NCBI GenBank assembly: GCA_003255065.1
Contig: QAOA01003631.1
Span: 248,001-312,000 of the forward strand
Direction of reading: 5' to 3'
DNA from: Cercis canadensis
Taxonomy: Eukaryota > Streptophyta > Magnoliopsida > Fabales > Fabaceae
DNA: 64,000 bases
The translations under genes and the position numbers were made by a program. Below are positions 49,538 through 62,731 of this stretch, piece by piece. Below the pieces are notes generated by a model. It worked only from the letters and a program-made list of their open reading frames with translations. It was not told the DNA's origin and ran no database searches. How positions within the stretch are numbered: position 1 is the first letter of the stretch; the number at the start of each line of letters is the position of its first letter.

Positions 49538-52127
49538 TTATACTCAATTCAGAAACAGCAAATGAAAGGAAAAAAGCATATGCTAAAAAAAAAAAAGGAG
49601 CAAAGTTTGCTATATTTGGTTTAGACTTGTGCAATAGATACGGTAGGAAGAGAAACAATAACATTTCTGTGTGTTGTAACTTCATATTCCATTGGATGTG
49701 CTATCCTCAGCTAGCTGGTAACAAGATCAATTTTGCTTTCTTATCACAAGGAATTTCTTTCCTCCCCCTTATGTTTGGCCTCTCAAAAAGGGAGTTAAGC
49801 TTTGCTTACAAAAGGGACAGTGACACTTCCACAACCCAAACTGGATCATAAGTTTTTCTTTTAGTAGTCTGCTTCTGTTGAGTTTATGAGGAAGAATCGT
49901 TTGTTTCAGATTTTCAATAAATAAATGTACTGATTTCCATTTTAAGAACAATTCAACGTAAGATAATTGATCATTCTATGTGAAAGTTGTAGTGTGTCCT
50001 TATGTAGCCGAAGAGAGATTGAGTTCCTAATAGTAATCGTGTTAAACAATGCTTGTGGTTATTACTGTTCACAATTGCATAGGTAATTTTATTTGAACTT
50101 GACAGAAAAAAGTATTAGTGTGATAACATTAAACCATGTGTATAGTTTCTTACTTTCTTTTGCTGGACAACCATTTGTAACTCATTTATACACACTTGTA
50201 GCTGTGTCCTGTCACTGTCGGTATGGGTTACATGGGTTGCAACATCAATTTCCCACCAATTTACTTGTTCAACCGCCAATTAATAAAGTAAAATTTGGTC
50301 ATCAAAAGTTCCTTCGACCATGAATCAGGGTTGACCGCGCCATTGGCCCATTGGGCATAACAAAGGAAAGCAACTTCAAGTATAGGGCCCAATCTATAAT
50401 GGACGGTTGGTACAATTTGGGTTCAACGTGAAAACTAAGAGTCTATTTGATTTATGTTTTTAAAAACAAAAAAATAAAAAAACTTTCAAACACACCCTAA
50501 AACTTTGAAGTTTAAACTGCCCAAATACGCCAAAAATAAAATAAAATTTAGGGGATCATTGCCCACATAGTTCATACCAGTTTTTAGTTGCTCAGTAACT
50601 AGACTCGAAAAAACATTCTGGGTCTCTTGGAGCTGACCGGAGACAAGTTTGGTTGTAAAATTTAAGAACAGTGATCCAAGTTCCAACGTGTTTTGTGTCT
50701 CTTGGGTATTTTATCTTAAGAAATAATTATTGCAAACTTTAATTGTAAAGTGCAAAAAATAATTTGAATCTTATTTAANTGCAAAACTTTAATTGTAAAG
50801 TGCAAAAAATAATTTGAATCTTATTTAAAAATTTTAAGTAAATTTAATTAAATTCAGATGCTTTCATGCATATAAATATAATGGAAGTGTGTATTTTTAG
50901 TGTGAAAATATATAACTCTTTTATCTCTTTACCAAATTTAGCTTTTTGTTTTTTTTTTTTCGTCTTAATGATAAAAGTATCATTAAATAAACTTTCACAC
51001 ATTAAAATTAAGTCTCTTCTTAAAATTACTTAAGAATGTACTTCTCACATCGATCGGCCAATACATTCAAAGAAATTTAGCTAATTATTAACAATGATCG
51101 ATCAAAGTATTATCAATCTGGTTACACGTACTATTCATTTTTTCTTTTCTTAACTTTCGGCTTTGCAAATTACAGGTTGGGTGCATTAATTAAAAGGTAG
51201 ACAAGTTAATTAAGAGTATATTTAAGAAAACCAAATTAATTAAAAAATGCCGATAAACAAATAACAATGCCAATAGAATAGACTCGTCCCATATTACTAT
51301 CATTTTAGTTGAGGGTTTAATTTATGTCATATAATATTCCAGTCAAGAGAAAAAGTATGTCATACATATTAGACTATTAGTGATAACTTCTCAATACTTG
51401 TTTAAGAACAAATTGATGACTTAAGCAATTTTCACTACTGTGTCCAAATGTCTGTGTTTGAGTTTTGGATTTAATACACTAATAATGTTTTAAGGAGTTT
51501 TACATAATTACTAAACCACATGATGTGTATGAAAATAGTTATCAAAATTATTTACCGTGGGTAAAAATTTTTAATTACCTTAGTGATATGACACTTTTTT
51601 ATTTAGTGCTAATATATAAAATTTTACATTAATAGTGAATCAAATTTAAATTCTCAAGTTTATTGGCCTCATTTTTTTTTTCCTAAAAAAAGAATACTCA
51701 GATGGAGATCAAATTTTTTTTGGACCACATATCCATCAAATAGTGGTTACAAATACACCACACCACAGTTTAACAATAAATTTGTCAAGAAAAGATTTGG
51801 CTGTCTAACATTTTCCTTGTAACTAATGTGTAAGTACCATATATAATTCATTTTCATAACTCTTACTAGATCGACAGGACTCAACTTAGGAAATAAAAAT
51901 TGAGTTCATCAAAGCTCAATTACAAGAGTCAAACTACCTGCTAATACACGTACGTCATGACCAATTACACTTGAAACTATAGTTAATACAAAATTAGAAA
52001 ATGCTAGTAAATGACTTCACCTATTCTCTGTTATTAGTGCAGCTACGTACAACAGAGTACGATGACAAAGAGCGAGGTGCACTAAAGTTAGGTCTGGATA
52101 GTAATAACCCATCTTTAGTATTTAGAA
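49538..52127. other. Spacer between WRKY and SPEECHLESS
   Basis: 49538-50648 duplicates the 3' flank of WRKY copy 2. A single N at 50779 separates two near-identical 48-bp stretches (50731-50778 and 50780-50828). From 50.9 to 52.1 kb the DNA is AT-rich with no supported gene. The end should hold the SPEECHLESS 3' UTR. Confidence 0.55.
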
Positions 52128-54322
52128 TTAGCAGAATGTTTGCTGGATTTGTTGAGCGAGTTCCTCTGCACTGAGTTGGCATTCAATTCCAATCTATTAA
52201 CAAAACCACACATTAATGGACCAAAAAAGAACACGTAAATAGCATGCCCAATCATTAGCTTCATGGCATCAAATTTAAATCAAAGCTGCATAACAATACA
52301 AAAAAACAATTGCTTTTTAATTAATAAACCTTTCACAAAGCCTGCAAGATGCCAAGACATATATTTCCTGATCTCCCAGACACATTCAATGAAAATTATA
52401 CTGTTAGTACACCATGGCACAGACAGCTCATTTACTTTTACATACAGCAGTAACGTGCTGCAAAGTTCTGAGTACTAGCAATAATAAAAAATATTACCAT
52501 TATTATAATTAGTTTTCGAGAATTTTCTTTTAAGAGTTCTGGCTACTTCATCTGGTAAAATTTCTTGGCCCAAGTTGATTCTTGAAATCTAAACTTCCCT
52601 TCGTTAGGGAATAGAGGAGGGTTTAAGAAAGGGATAGAGTTATATCATATTATATATCTTACATTGACAGAGAGTAGAGTATAAACAAAAAACAAATGTT
52701 TTACCTTCCATTCTGTAATTTGTTCCAACGGAGACAAAATAAAAATTTTCTTTTATCCTCATTTTAAGCTATCTTTATGCATGTACGTGATATTAAAGAG
52801 AGACAGAAATTTGGTATATGTCTTTTCACGTATATTTGATATATTCTTTTTCTTTCGATAATATACTTTAGTGATATGTGGTAAGTGCTGTGATTAACTG
52901 TGAACTGCAAAGTAAATGAAAGAAAAAGAAAGAATAAAAGAATAAGATTAGCCATGCCTAAGAGTATACCTTAATAGTGAATGAGTGTAGCATGGTTTCA
53001 TCAGCAGTGCTAATGCTCACATGGAGGATTTCGAGTGCTAGGTCTTCAAGAGTTGACATGATTTTCAGAGCTTGCCCGGGAATTCGAGGAGATACAGTTT
53101 TCAAAAGGACGTGAGGACCGGAAAACTTGACCTCCACATCGGCAATAGCAGACTTGGAATTGGCAACAAGCTCGTTGATATTGTCATTGATGGAGGAAGC
53201 AGAAGATGTAGGAGATGGTTCAAGAGAGTTGGATATGGTGGGTGAGAGGTAACCTGGTTGTTGCAACCTGGGCCTGTAAGGGCTACCTGGTTGTGGAGTC
53301 CTTGGACTAATGGGTAAATTTAGTCTAGGGCTCAATGGTGGTTTTCTAGGACTTAGAGGTAAAGGCCTTGGACTTGAAACTAGCCTAGGGCTTAGCACTT
53401 CACTGTAAACTTTCCTTTGTTTCTTGGCCTCCAGGGATTGTAGAACTTGCTGCAACTCATTGATGTAGTCAACCACGCCTCCAATTATTGAAGCTTGGTC
53501 CCCCTAACCCATAGAGAAGGAATAAGTTACCGTAAAAGTACTGAAGAAAAACACAGTATATATATATAATATGTTAAGTTCAGTACCACAATCTACAAGG
53601 TGTAGGTGAGGAGTTTAGATAGTTTCCAAAAGATCCTAAGTTCATACCTTATGCTTAGTTCAGGTTTTCTGGTTGATACAAGTTATAACTTCATAGTGAA
53701 GAAAAAAAAAAAAAACTTAGGACTAAAAGAAATCTCTACTTACAAGAAATAATGAACAAGATAGTTCGAANAAACTTAGGACTAAAAGAAATCTCTACTT
53801 ACAAGAAATAATGAACAAGATAGTTCGAAAAGCCTTATGAGTATAGAAGAGAGAAAAGCATGGATAGTACAGGTGCAAAAGCTAAGAAGTTTACATAGAG
53901 TAGAATATGAATACTGTTTATGTGATAAGACTTACTCGTTTGACATAAAAGCAAGGCATAAGGGACCTCAAAACTGACAAGTTCTCGTTCATTTGCTTCC
54001 TTCTGTTTCGCTCCACAGTGATGTGAGATATTCTTTGTTGCCCATCTGTGTTGGGTTCCTCTGAGGAAGTTGTGGCTGTAAGCTTCTGTCTCTTGTTCTT
54101 GGGTGAAGTTTCAAGCTCAGTTTCAGAATATTCTTGGACAGCACTGGAAGAGGTTGATTTCTGAGACACCAATCTTGAATTTTCCTCGTTCTCCTTTGAG
54201 GTAACAACAGCTTCACCAATGGTAGGAAAATCAGTGAAGTCCTCTAGACTCTCCAAAATGGCAAAAAGATCATCTCCACCAAAGTCTTTGTCTTCAAAAA
54301 GATCAGATAAAGTATCATTCAT
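52128..54322 (-). CDS. SPCH: SPEECHLESS (SPCH) bHLH transcription factor
   Basis: Exons 54322-53936, 53503-52970 and 52193-52128 total 987 nt, 328 residues plus TAA. The bHLH runs from about residue 99 to 152 with the E-box-contacting His100, Glu104 and Arg108 (HITVERNRRKQMNE), then RSLMPCFYVKRGDQASIIGG, identical in wording to SPCH. Residues about 165-205 are the SPCH-specific MAP-kinase target region, with repeated SPR units (LSPRL, SSPRP, LSPRKPPLSPR, ISPRTPQPGSPY). A C-terminal ACT-like domain ends with the signature IGIECQLSAEELAQQIQQTFC-type tail. SPCH, with ICE1/SCREAM, starts the stomatal lineage. The upstream frame is open but has no ATG, so 54322 is the start. Intron 1 contains a single-N join with a 58-bp direct repeat. 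Confidence 0.95.
53713..53829. repeat. 58-bp direct repeat split by a single N in SPCH intron 1
   Basis: The wording AAACTTAGGACTAAAAGAAA ... GATAGTTCGAA occurs at 53713-53770 and again at 53772-53829 with an N at 53771 between. The identical copies and the N point to an unmerged contig overlap. Confidence 0.85.
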
Positions 54323-54800
54323 TCTGTGGGTTTCCGTTTTTGTTTTCTTCTCCAGGAAAGCTGCAAATGTAGTACCGGTGAGAAAGTGTGGACTTCTGTA
54401 AGCGAGAAAAGGACTGGTTATTGAGAAAAAAAAGGGGGAGAGTAAGGTTGTCAAGATCAAGGAAACGGAGAGAGTAGAGAGGGAGGCCAAAAGAAGGAAA
54501 CGGGGTAGCTGATGTGATAGAGACTAAACAATCACCATCAACTGCTTTTGACGTGTGTGGGGGTATGTTATTGAAACAAATTAGATGCTACGGGATCTCA
54601 CGGGAATCAGGAAGGCAGTGCTGCACAGAATCCCAAGAAACTTGCAGAACAGCAACAGTTTCAGATTAATTCAGACTGCTACAGCAGGATTCAGGAATCA
54701 AAACAGAAAAGAAAGAAATGAGAGCCGTTAGAGAGAAAGAAATGGAGGAGGGGGGGAGGAAGGAAAAGAGGAAGGGGAAGGATTTTATATATAGAGTGAG
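54323..54800 (-). promoter_or_regulatory. SPCH leader, tiny uORF and TATA box
   Basis: On the gene strand TATATATAAAA lies at about 54783-54793, some 460 bp above the ATG. The leader between them is CT-rich (54720-54780). It contains an upstream ORF, ATG GTG ATT GTT TAG, at 54538-54524. The transcription start is inferred from the TATA box. Confidence 0.45.
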
Positions 54801-57800
54801 ACTAATGTTAAAGAATAATGGATGCTGTTGGTGGGTTAATGCAACTATTTTTTGAGTTAGTTATTTTTCCCATACAATCACTGCAAGTCGAAGCAGATTT
54901 AGGGTTTGTATCACCAATGAGTATATTATTCACATTGAGACTGTGAAACAGTGGGAGAGGGGGTGGGGGAGGTCTAGCTAGCTAGGAATCATTTTGAGCA
55001 TTCAACAATGCTATTCATAAATACCTCTGCTCCCCTTCATTAATACTTCACAGATTAAACTTCAAATTCCTTTAGATAAATGCAAATATGAATTTGTAAT
55101 ATATGAAGTGTAAACCATGTTTACCTATTTTTTAATAAAACAAAACTTAATCAAGGATTTGTACCAAAAAAGAAAAACTTAATCAAGGATGATGACAATT
55201 ACACGAAACTTGCTTAATTTGCCGTTCATAAGTATTTATTTTCATAAATGGATGACAAATAAATTGAAGTTCTTTTAGCATGTTATATAATTTAGGAGAA
55301 AATAATCCTCTATATAGTTAAAATGTAGCATATCTGCCATATCATATATATGCTAATCTTAAGTCCCTTCCAACTTCCAAGGATAAATTTGGTCTGTAGT
55401 TGATATATATATATATATACGTACTTTAGTCTTAATTATAACCCTTTTTTACTTTAGATCTTAAGAAATTAATCACCATTGACTCATGCACTCCTCTCAC
55501 TCTCACCATTATTATTACGATCATAATGATGGTGTGGAATTGGCAACAGCACTAAACATTTGTGATTTCCAACATTTTAATGTAACATACTTGTGTCCAT
55601 AAAAAAATAAAAATATTTAACATACTTCGTGACATTACGAAAATTTGAATTGTATATATATGGGAAACTTAATTAATTTTGAGAGGAAAAAAAACAGTGA
55701 TACATATTAAATACTTGAGTAATATTTAATTGCACTCATTACATGATCTGACTGTCATGGAAGACAGAACCTAATGTAATTATGCGAGGTATATTAAATT
55801 GGAAGGGCATGTAGTTAAGAAGAATGAGGAGCTTGATATATGGGGGGCCAGAAATGACAGTGGAAGAATTTAAAAGAGAAGCTAGCGAGGTAACCTTCTT
55901 TATGGGGGAAAAAGAACAAATCCCGCCATGAAAGTGGTTATTTTAAAAGGAAAAACCGTTATTGCTGCAAAGCCAAAATTGGAGAATGTTCTGCAAGAAA
56001 TCTCACTATACAAATACCCGACCAGTGAAGGCACTGGGATATATAAGTATATAAATTATGGTGGCTGTCGTCTATGTGTTGTCTGCTACAGTGCTACTTT
56101 CCTATTATTTCCAACTGAAAAGCCTGCACATTTGTCTTCCATTGTGAAAAAGATTGTGCAACCCACCCTTCCCAGGCCCTTCATTTTCTTTTCTTTTTGT
56201 TTTCCACATAAAAAATACTTATGTCTTTCAGTCATAATCATTTTATTGAGATTACTGTTGGAGCTAAATTTGACACAACAGACTTCGTTGGAGATACATG
56301 AAAAGAGGAAAATAAAATTCTCTTTTTTTTTTTTTTTATTTAAATTTTAACACCTTTTTGAATCAATTAGAGTATGAGACGGTTAAAAAATCAAGATAAC
56401 ATTTGTTTCATTTAGATGGCAATTATTAAAAAAAAAGAGTGTATATCAGACATTAATGCTTGGAATCTTCTCAAAATTATGGTCTAGAAGAAACTCATTC
56501 TTTTTAATCCAAAAGAGGGCATCTTTCTAGACCACTAAATTGGTGTTATTGGTGAGTTTTTTAGATAATTCATAGAAGGTTCAGATTCGAACTTTGACAC
56601 TAGCAGTGCCTAGAAACAGAAACAGTAGTTCTGGAATTCATTTTATAGGTTCTTTTCAAATACTTATCACTTTTAAAGCAACAGAAGAAGAATTTTAGCC
56701 CTAAAAACAATTTACCAACGAAATTTTTTTAAAAATTTGTTATAAAAAAATACTAACTTTAAAAGGAAAATAGTAACTTCCACATTAGATCAAAGAGCTG
56801 TATATATAGTTTTAGTGTGGATAGTATATCTTTATAAATAAGGTTTCCATCACACATCAATTCATACACCATTTGGTTTTGTACCAAAATGGAAAATACA
56901 CAAACATGTAAATTGATTATTCCCTTTTCGTATAAGTTCACTTGATTGGGCAAACTGGACTTACTTTTACTCACAACTATCTTGCTCAAATATAATATCT
57001 TACAATAAATTACAATTGCTAATATTTTTTTTTTTATTTTAACTGTAAAGATATTTTTAGACTAGCTTTCGTGCACTAAGACTAAGTCTCTCTCCAAGTA
57101 ATTTTAAGGGTGCATTTCTCATATTAGCATATGGTGTATTTAAGGGAATATAATTCTCCTTAGTGCTAGCCTCAAAATTTGAATATTGGTTAGCATGGAT
57201 GAATTTATTATATTATTATCACAAGGCCAATAAACTTCATTGAAATTGGTGGTATGAGATGGATTACATTTATAAAACCTGAATTTCAATTAAAAAATAC
57301 AACAAAATTTAAATTGATCTTGCTATCAAATCATCTAATTTCTTTCAATTTATCTTTAAATAGAAGAAGAACGCTAACCCTAAAAAGAATTTACAAAGGA
57401 AAAATTAATAACTTTTGTTCTTAAAAAATATATACTAATCAACATTAAAAGCCACAAGATTTCCACATGAGATCTTATTTTAGGCCATTTTTGTGCAATC
57501 AAAGAGTTGTGTATATATTCCATATAAAAAAAATAAAAATAGAGTTGTATATAGTTTCCTAGCGTGAATAGCGTATCTTTGACCGATTTGGGGAGGTTAA
57601 CAACAAAATCTCAATTTATCTTGCTACCTAATCATCCTCTTCTTTTTTTTTTTTTTTTTNATCGTTATTCAAAACCTTGATTATAGAAATCCTTTATATC
57701 CAAGCCCCCTCTATAATTAGAAAAATGCTAGATGCCCCAAAATATAACTTTAGGGTCATAATGTTGATTTTATATATATATATATATATATATGAGGGCC

Positions 57801-60800
57801 GGTCATAATGTTGATTTTACTGCTTAATAATGTAAGTCATATAAAAAAATAACATTATTTAAAAAAAAAAATAGTATTAGGATACTAAAGTATTACATAC
57901 TCTTAAAAGAATAGTATATATTAGGATACTAAAGTATATACCCTTACTAATGTTAGTCATATAAATAAGTTTATGTACGGTTTATGCAGCCAATTCTTCT
58001 ACATGATTTGATTAAAATAGGGGCACACTAAACCAGAAATAGGGAGCACTCGAGAAGCTGAACTGTAATCTGCGAAAAGTGCATCTCTGTTGTAGATACT
58101 TACGGAAGATGTCAAGACGACATCTGAATAAAATTGTATGATTAGCGAAGAATTAGGAAGATGATGAGGCTTATTTTATTTGAATATGATGTTACAAAAC
58201 GAAAAGCTAGAGAGGATAAAGTGAACAAATACGAGTGTAAATGGAATACAGGGTAGAAATAAATGAGGGACCGATAGCAGGACAAAGTTGCAGACGATAG
58301 CGATGACGACGAGTGCAGAGGCAAAAGTCTGCAACTTGTCTTGTTCTTTAGAGTTTCATATTCTTATTATTATTTTCATTATTATGAATTGAAGGTAGGC
58401 TTTCAATGTGCAGGCACGGCATCTCCGTGTCTACGATAATCCACATTGCAATTTTCTAATCAATTTGAAGTATTATAATTTATATACTCACACACACTCT
58501 CTCTCTCTATGTGTGTGTGTGTGTGAGGACTGAGGAAGGAGGGTGTGGTGGGAGGTCACTGCGGCAGGGTGGCTGGTACGAGTACGAGTGAGAAAAAAAT
58601 AGGGCAGCAGTTATTGCAAGTTTCAGCATGGGATTGCGTTTCATTTAAAGTAAAATTCAGTCTCTCTTTTTTTGGTTTTTGCCACATTTACTTTCCTCCA
58701 AATGCGTCCATTTTTTGGGTATCATACATCAATTTTCACATTTACCACCCTCAACGACCAACGTCTCTTCTCTCTCTCTCTCTTCAAATTCTAGATAATG
58801 CCAAGCCAACATGAGGTTTGAACTTTAAGCTTATAAATGATGAATCACTAAGAGCAGATTCGAAATCAGAAGATTGCATGGTGCCTCTGTATTTACTAGG
58901 TCTTGAATGGTGTGATGTGTGTAATTAGCATGTCTAATACAGATACAGTATTTTACTTTCTGCAGTCACATGCAAAAAAAACTTAAGTAGGTTTTTAGAA
59001 AGTTTCAAACTTGCTTCAGATTCTCATACCTGCATATGCAGTATAGGAAACAGGGCCTTAAGTATGACTTCCACAATTGCACAGCAACAAAAACTCATGC
59101 TTAAACAGCTCTTAAACGGAGTTTAATTTATCTTATCATCCATCATTTGCTTATAAATATTGTTGTCCTTTATCAGTTGACTTTTAAATCGTTGCCGTCT
59201 TGCAGAGGCTTCTCCCTCTGTGTGAACACAATATAATAAAATCCATATCGCTTAGCTCACGACAATTTCTGTCAAAACCAAAATATCCCATGTATACACG
59301 ACGACCGGCATACCACGTTAGATAAAACAGAACCACAGTCATTAAGCAATAATCAATAGCTCTGCTAATATAAAGTGGTACTGTTATGGCATATATAGTT
59401 TACTCTAACTAATCAGATAAATGGGACAGATAAGGGCAACTTGGGTGAACAGTTTCTGCAATGCAATTATATATCTATGAGGTTGCAGAAAATATTGAAT
59501 TTTCTGGATTGAAGCTAGTTAATCAAAATTAGCCTATGACATATCTATTGGAAATATAGCCATTAATGTGTCAGATAGCTAAGTAATATGCAAGAAACCA
59601 GAACAACGAAGTTATACTGTTATGGCATATACCATATTCCTCTACCTGAGGAGACAAATGGCATAGATTAAGGTAAATTAAGCTAACAGTTGCCGCAGTA
59701 TATAAACGCATACATCTCTATTAGGTTGCAGATAAATTATGATAAAATCTAGGTTGAAGCTATATATCTATTATAGTCATTTCTAATTTGGAAAATGATC
59801 AGGTAAAGTTAAGTGGCTTGCTGGAGAGGAAGCTTTGAATACCAACAATGGCAGCAGTAGCTGGCAGCTAATACTGCAAAGACACTTAGGCATTCTTATT
59901 TTGTTTATTAAATTTTTTGCATGCTTAGGTTTTGATAGGCTTACACTTACATATATCTAGATAAGCTACTGAGCATCTTTGTACATAACTACTTAAATTC
60001 AAGCATATAACTGTCTCGATCATTTATAGCTCCCTTACACAATATAAATGGGAATGTGGGACAAAATTTAAAAACATAGTTGCAAGAGAAAATGAAAAGG
60101 GAATTTAATAAGCTGGGTCCTCCCTAAGAAAACTTCATTCATTTCCCAATCTGAAAACACATTGAATAGGTACCCACGAAATGTATGAGCAAAACATTAC
60201 TGCTCCCTTCACATTTCCCTTTCTCTCTCTCGCCCCCTATTTGATAGGTGAGAGGGAAGAGAGGTTTTGGCACTCCTTGGTAATTGTGCACATTCACTAT
60301 GGGATGGATGTTGGAGGCTAATGTGAGTCCCACAAATTTGATTCTCTATAAGATTTCCATGCCCCATCTTAGATGTCATGTCGCCATTCACTGCCTTAAA
60401 TTGACCGTTGGGGCCTAAATTCGGTGCAGCCCTCCTTTCCATCTTGATTAATTTCTTTATATATCTTTGTCGGGCACTGCACTGTTAATCATACATAATT
60501 AACCTTTTCATAAAACACATTAGTTCATGATCTGTAAACTCAATATACTCACAATTTAATCATTAGAAGTCTCCCTCAAGTTTAAATCTCATGGAAGTGG
60601 TGATGAATTATATCAGAGAAATATGGACCATACCTATTAGACTCACCATGTTGCTCTAATTTGGAAGTGTTAGTAATGCATGCTTTGTTTTCTGTTTGGA
60701 ACTCCAAAACCACGATTTCGAATGTGTAGTCTTAAATGCCAATGGATAACATAATGTGCATAATTTACAAGTGCATGTATTTAATTGTGTGTTTATTCTT

Positions 60801-62731
60801 CTGAGTCAAGGAAAAAAGATTAGTGAGTTTGCAAGTAGAATCTAGCATATTCGAGATTGCTTGAATCACAGGAACCATCAATTTGCAAATATCATATACA
60901 TGTACATGAATTTTATTTAGGACAGACAGAAGTGAAAAGTAAAAAGAGGAAAAAAAATCACTTCTCTAGCAGTAAGAACATTGAACTTTGGACACGCTAG
61001 TTTATGGCTCATCATCAGTATTCCAACTACCAATAACAGTTAAGAAAAATGCTTGTGACCAGTCTGACAAAAAAAAGAAAAGAAAAATGCTAGTTACAAG
61101 AACTGAAGAACACGCCATATATATCCCATTTTTTCTATATTGTCTTTTAGTCGCTAAAATCCAATGGATGTTTCAGGCGTTTCTTGAAAGAGAAAAAGTG
61201 CCTGCCATATTCATGTGGCCACTATAATCCATTTCAAGAAGATTTGTCATAATAGTTTTGCATGGTGAGTTAAGAAAATGGGACATAGTGGGTGGCCCTG
61301 TCTTACATGGATGCTATAAACGTGGGCTACTTAGGCGTAAAAGTTTTGAATGGTATATTGGTGCTGGTGGCCAAGCAACCAAAAATTTAAACTAGGCCTT
61401 CCTTTTAGTGATAGTGACCCAGTGAGAGTGAGCTATCATATGATTCAGACATGGCATGCTTTACCGTTTTGCGCCTTTGGTTTGGTTTAGTTTTTATAGC
61501 CCCACACTTGGACACGGGAATGTTTCAAACATATGGGGACTTTCACTAACCCCGCCTCGCCTCCTTCCTTCCCCTTTCTTTCACTGTTTCTTGGATCATT
61601 CATAATTCATTCTTCTAAGTTCTAATTAAAAACTATGTAGATTTCCACTTATTTCTTTTTTATGCCAATCTATATATACCTTGTTTTCCCTAAATAGACA
61701 TAGAATTACTATTCTATGGCAAGTCTCAAATTGTTACATCAAATCTTAATGGCAACACCATTCAAACACAATTGAGGAATGGCGCATTGCCTCTGTAGTT
61801 TATGGGTCCTAAAACTTTATGGGAATAAATCATACAAATGTTGGTTGACATTTGCGAATTGAGAGAGATAAAGAATTAAACATGCTCCTCAGGACATAAA
61901 CAATTTTGAGAGGTGCGGGACCTTTGAGAATTGACACTATTCTTCTTCCAACACTTTTCATAAGATTAGCCGACATGCAGCTGCTGATATGATAGGATTC
62001 AAGTTTCTGTCTTGTCTCTGTATATATTGATAATTAAGTTAATTTTAAATTTTATCTAATATTATTTCTTTTTGGTGTATATGCCTTTTATGATTAATTT
62101 AACTTAAAATAATCAACTATTTAATAAATTATTTTTAAAATGTCGAGTTATATTTGAGTAAAATTATATATGTTTTTTTTGAGCGAGTAAAAATATGTTT
62201 ATATCATGCTAATTTTAAATTTATTTCAATAAATTAAAGTCAAGCTTCGTTCTTTAGCCTAATCCTCTAGCATTCAGCATTATTAATACCACTGATTCAT
62301 TTTCAACGAATCCTCAACGTTATAAATCACTGTTTTAGGTTCGTTCTCTTGTTTATTTATTTACTTCAACTTTTTTGTTCGATTAGGTTTACTACCATTC
62401 CACCAAACTAGCATCATGACATTATTTTTTTTTAAAAAGGTAGCCATCAAAATTGTTAATTGAACTACCTTTGTTATACCAGTGGCTATTTTGCAAGAAA
62501 AATAAGGAATAGTATGAAGATTTTGCTGTGGCTCTTATAATTGTCCCAGCAACACTTGTGAAGCATAATTGAACCATTCGCATTCAATTCAAATCTGTAT
62601 CACTAACATGAACACACTAATTTAGTCCTATGATGAGATGTAAAATTACAAAGGCCGGTTGCTACCTTAGACAAGGATCTATCTGAGGAGAAATCCATCT
62701 TAAAGACACATTGTTTCACTGTTAAAGGCTG
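54801..62731. other. Gene-free spacer
   Basis: About 7.9 kb without a supported coding exon. It includes AT-rich DNA, a poly-T run ending in a single N (57660), (TA)n at about 57769-57793, a short CA/GT hairpin microsatellite (58488-58527) and a diverged tandem duplication at 59.4-59.8 kb. Short frames at 55.9, 60.2 and 61.0 kb show no family resemblance. The final 200-300 bases should hold the 3' UTR of the next gene. Confidence 0.5.
59380..59762 (+). repeat. Diverged tandem duplication, ~236-bp period
   Basis: ACTGTTATGGCATATA ... CTCTA ... AACAGTT-C-GCA ... GGTTGCAGA ... GAAGCTA occurs at 59380-59520 and again at 59616-59762 in the same order. Divergence is considerable, so this is an old duplication and not an assembly join. 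Confidence 0.6.

Noticed and set aside
54323-54490. Longer SPEECHLESS N-terminus (extra ~56 residues)
   Set aside because: The frame is open upstream but contains no ATG. The stretch is CT-rich leader-like DNA, and known SPCH proteins start close to the 54322 Met.
55928-56350. 140-codon plus-strand reading frame
   Set aside because: Low-complexity, Phe/Lys-rich content in AT-rich DNA, no splice context and no family resemblance. It reads as a chance frame.
57754-57825. Direct repeat GGTCATAATGTTGATTTTA around a (TA)n tract as a target duplication
   Set aside because: Only a TA microsatellite and a few bases lie between the copies, so slippage or a mis-assembly at the TA run explains it better than an insertion.
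58488-58527. CA/GT hairpin as a regulatory structure or miRNA precursor
   Set aside because: It is a simple (CA)n-(CT)n-(GT)n microsatellite. Pairing follows from the repeats and there is no miRNA-like arm.
60209-60442. Small minus-strand reading frame of 77 codons with a TATATAAA just upstream
   Set aside because: The TATA-like motif is only about 20 bases above the ATG, too close for a normal leader. The peptide resembles no family I know and shows no exon partner.
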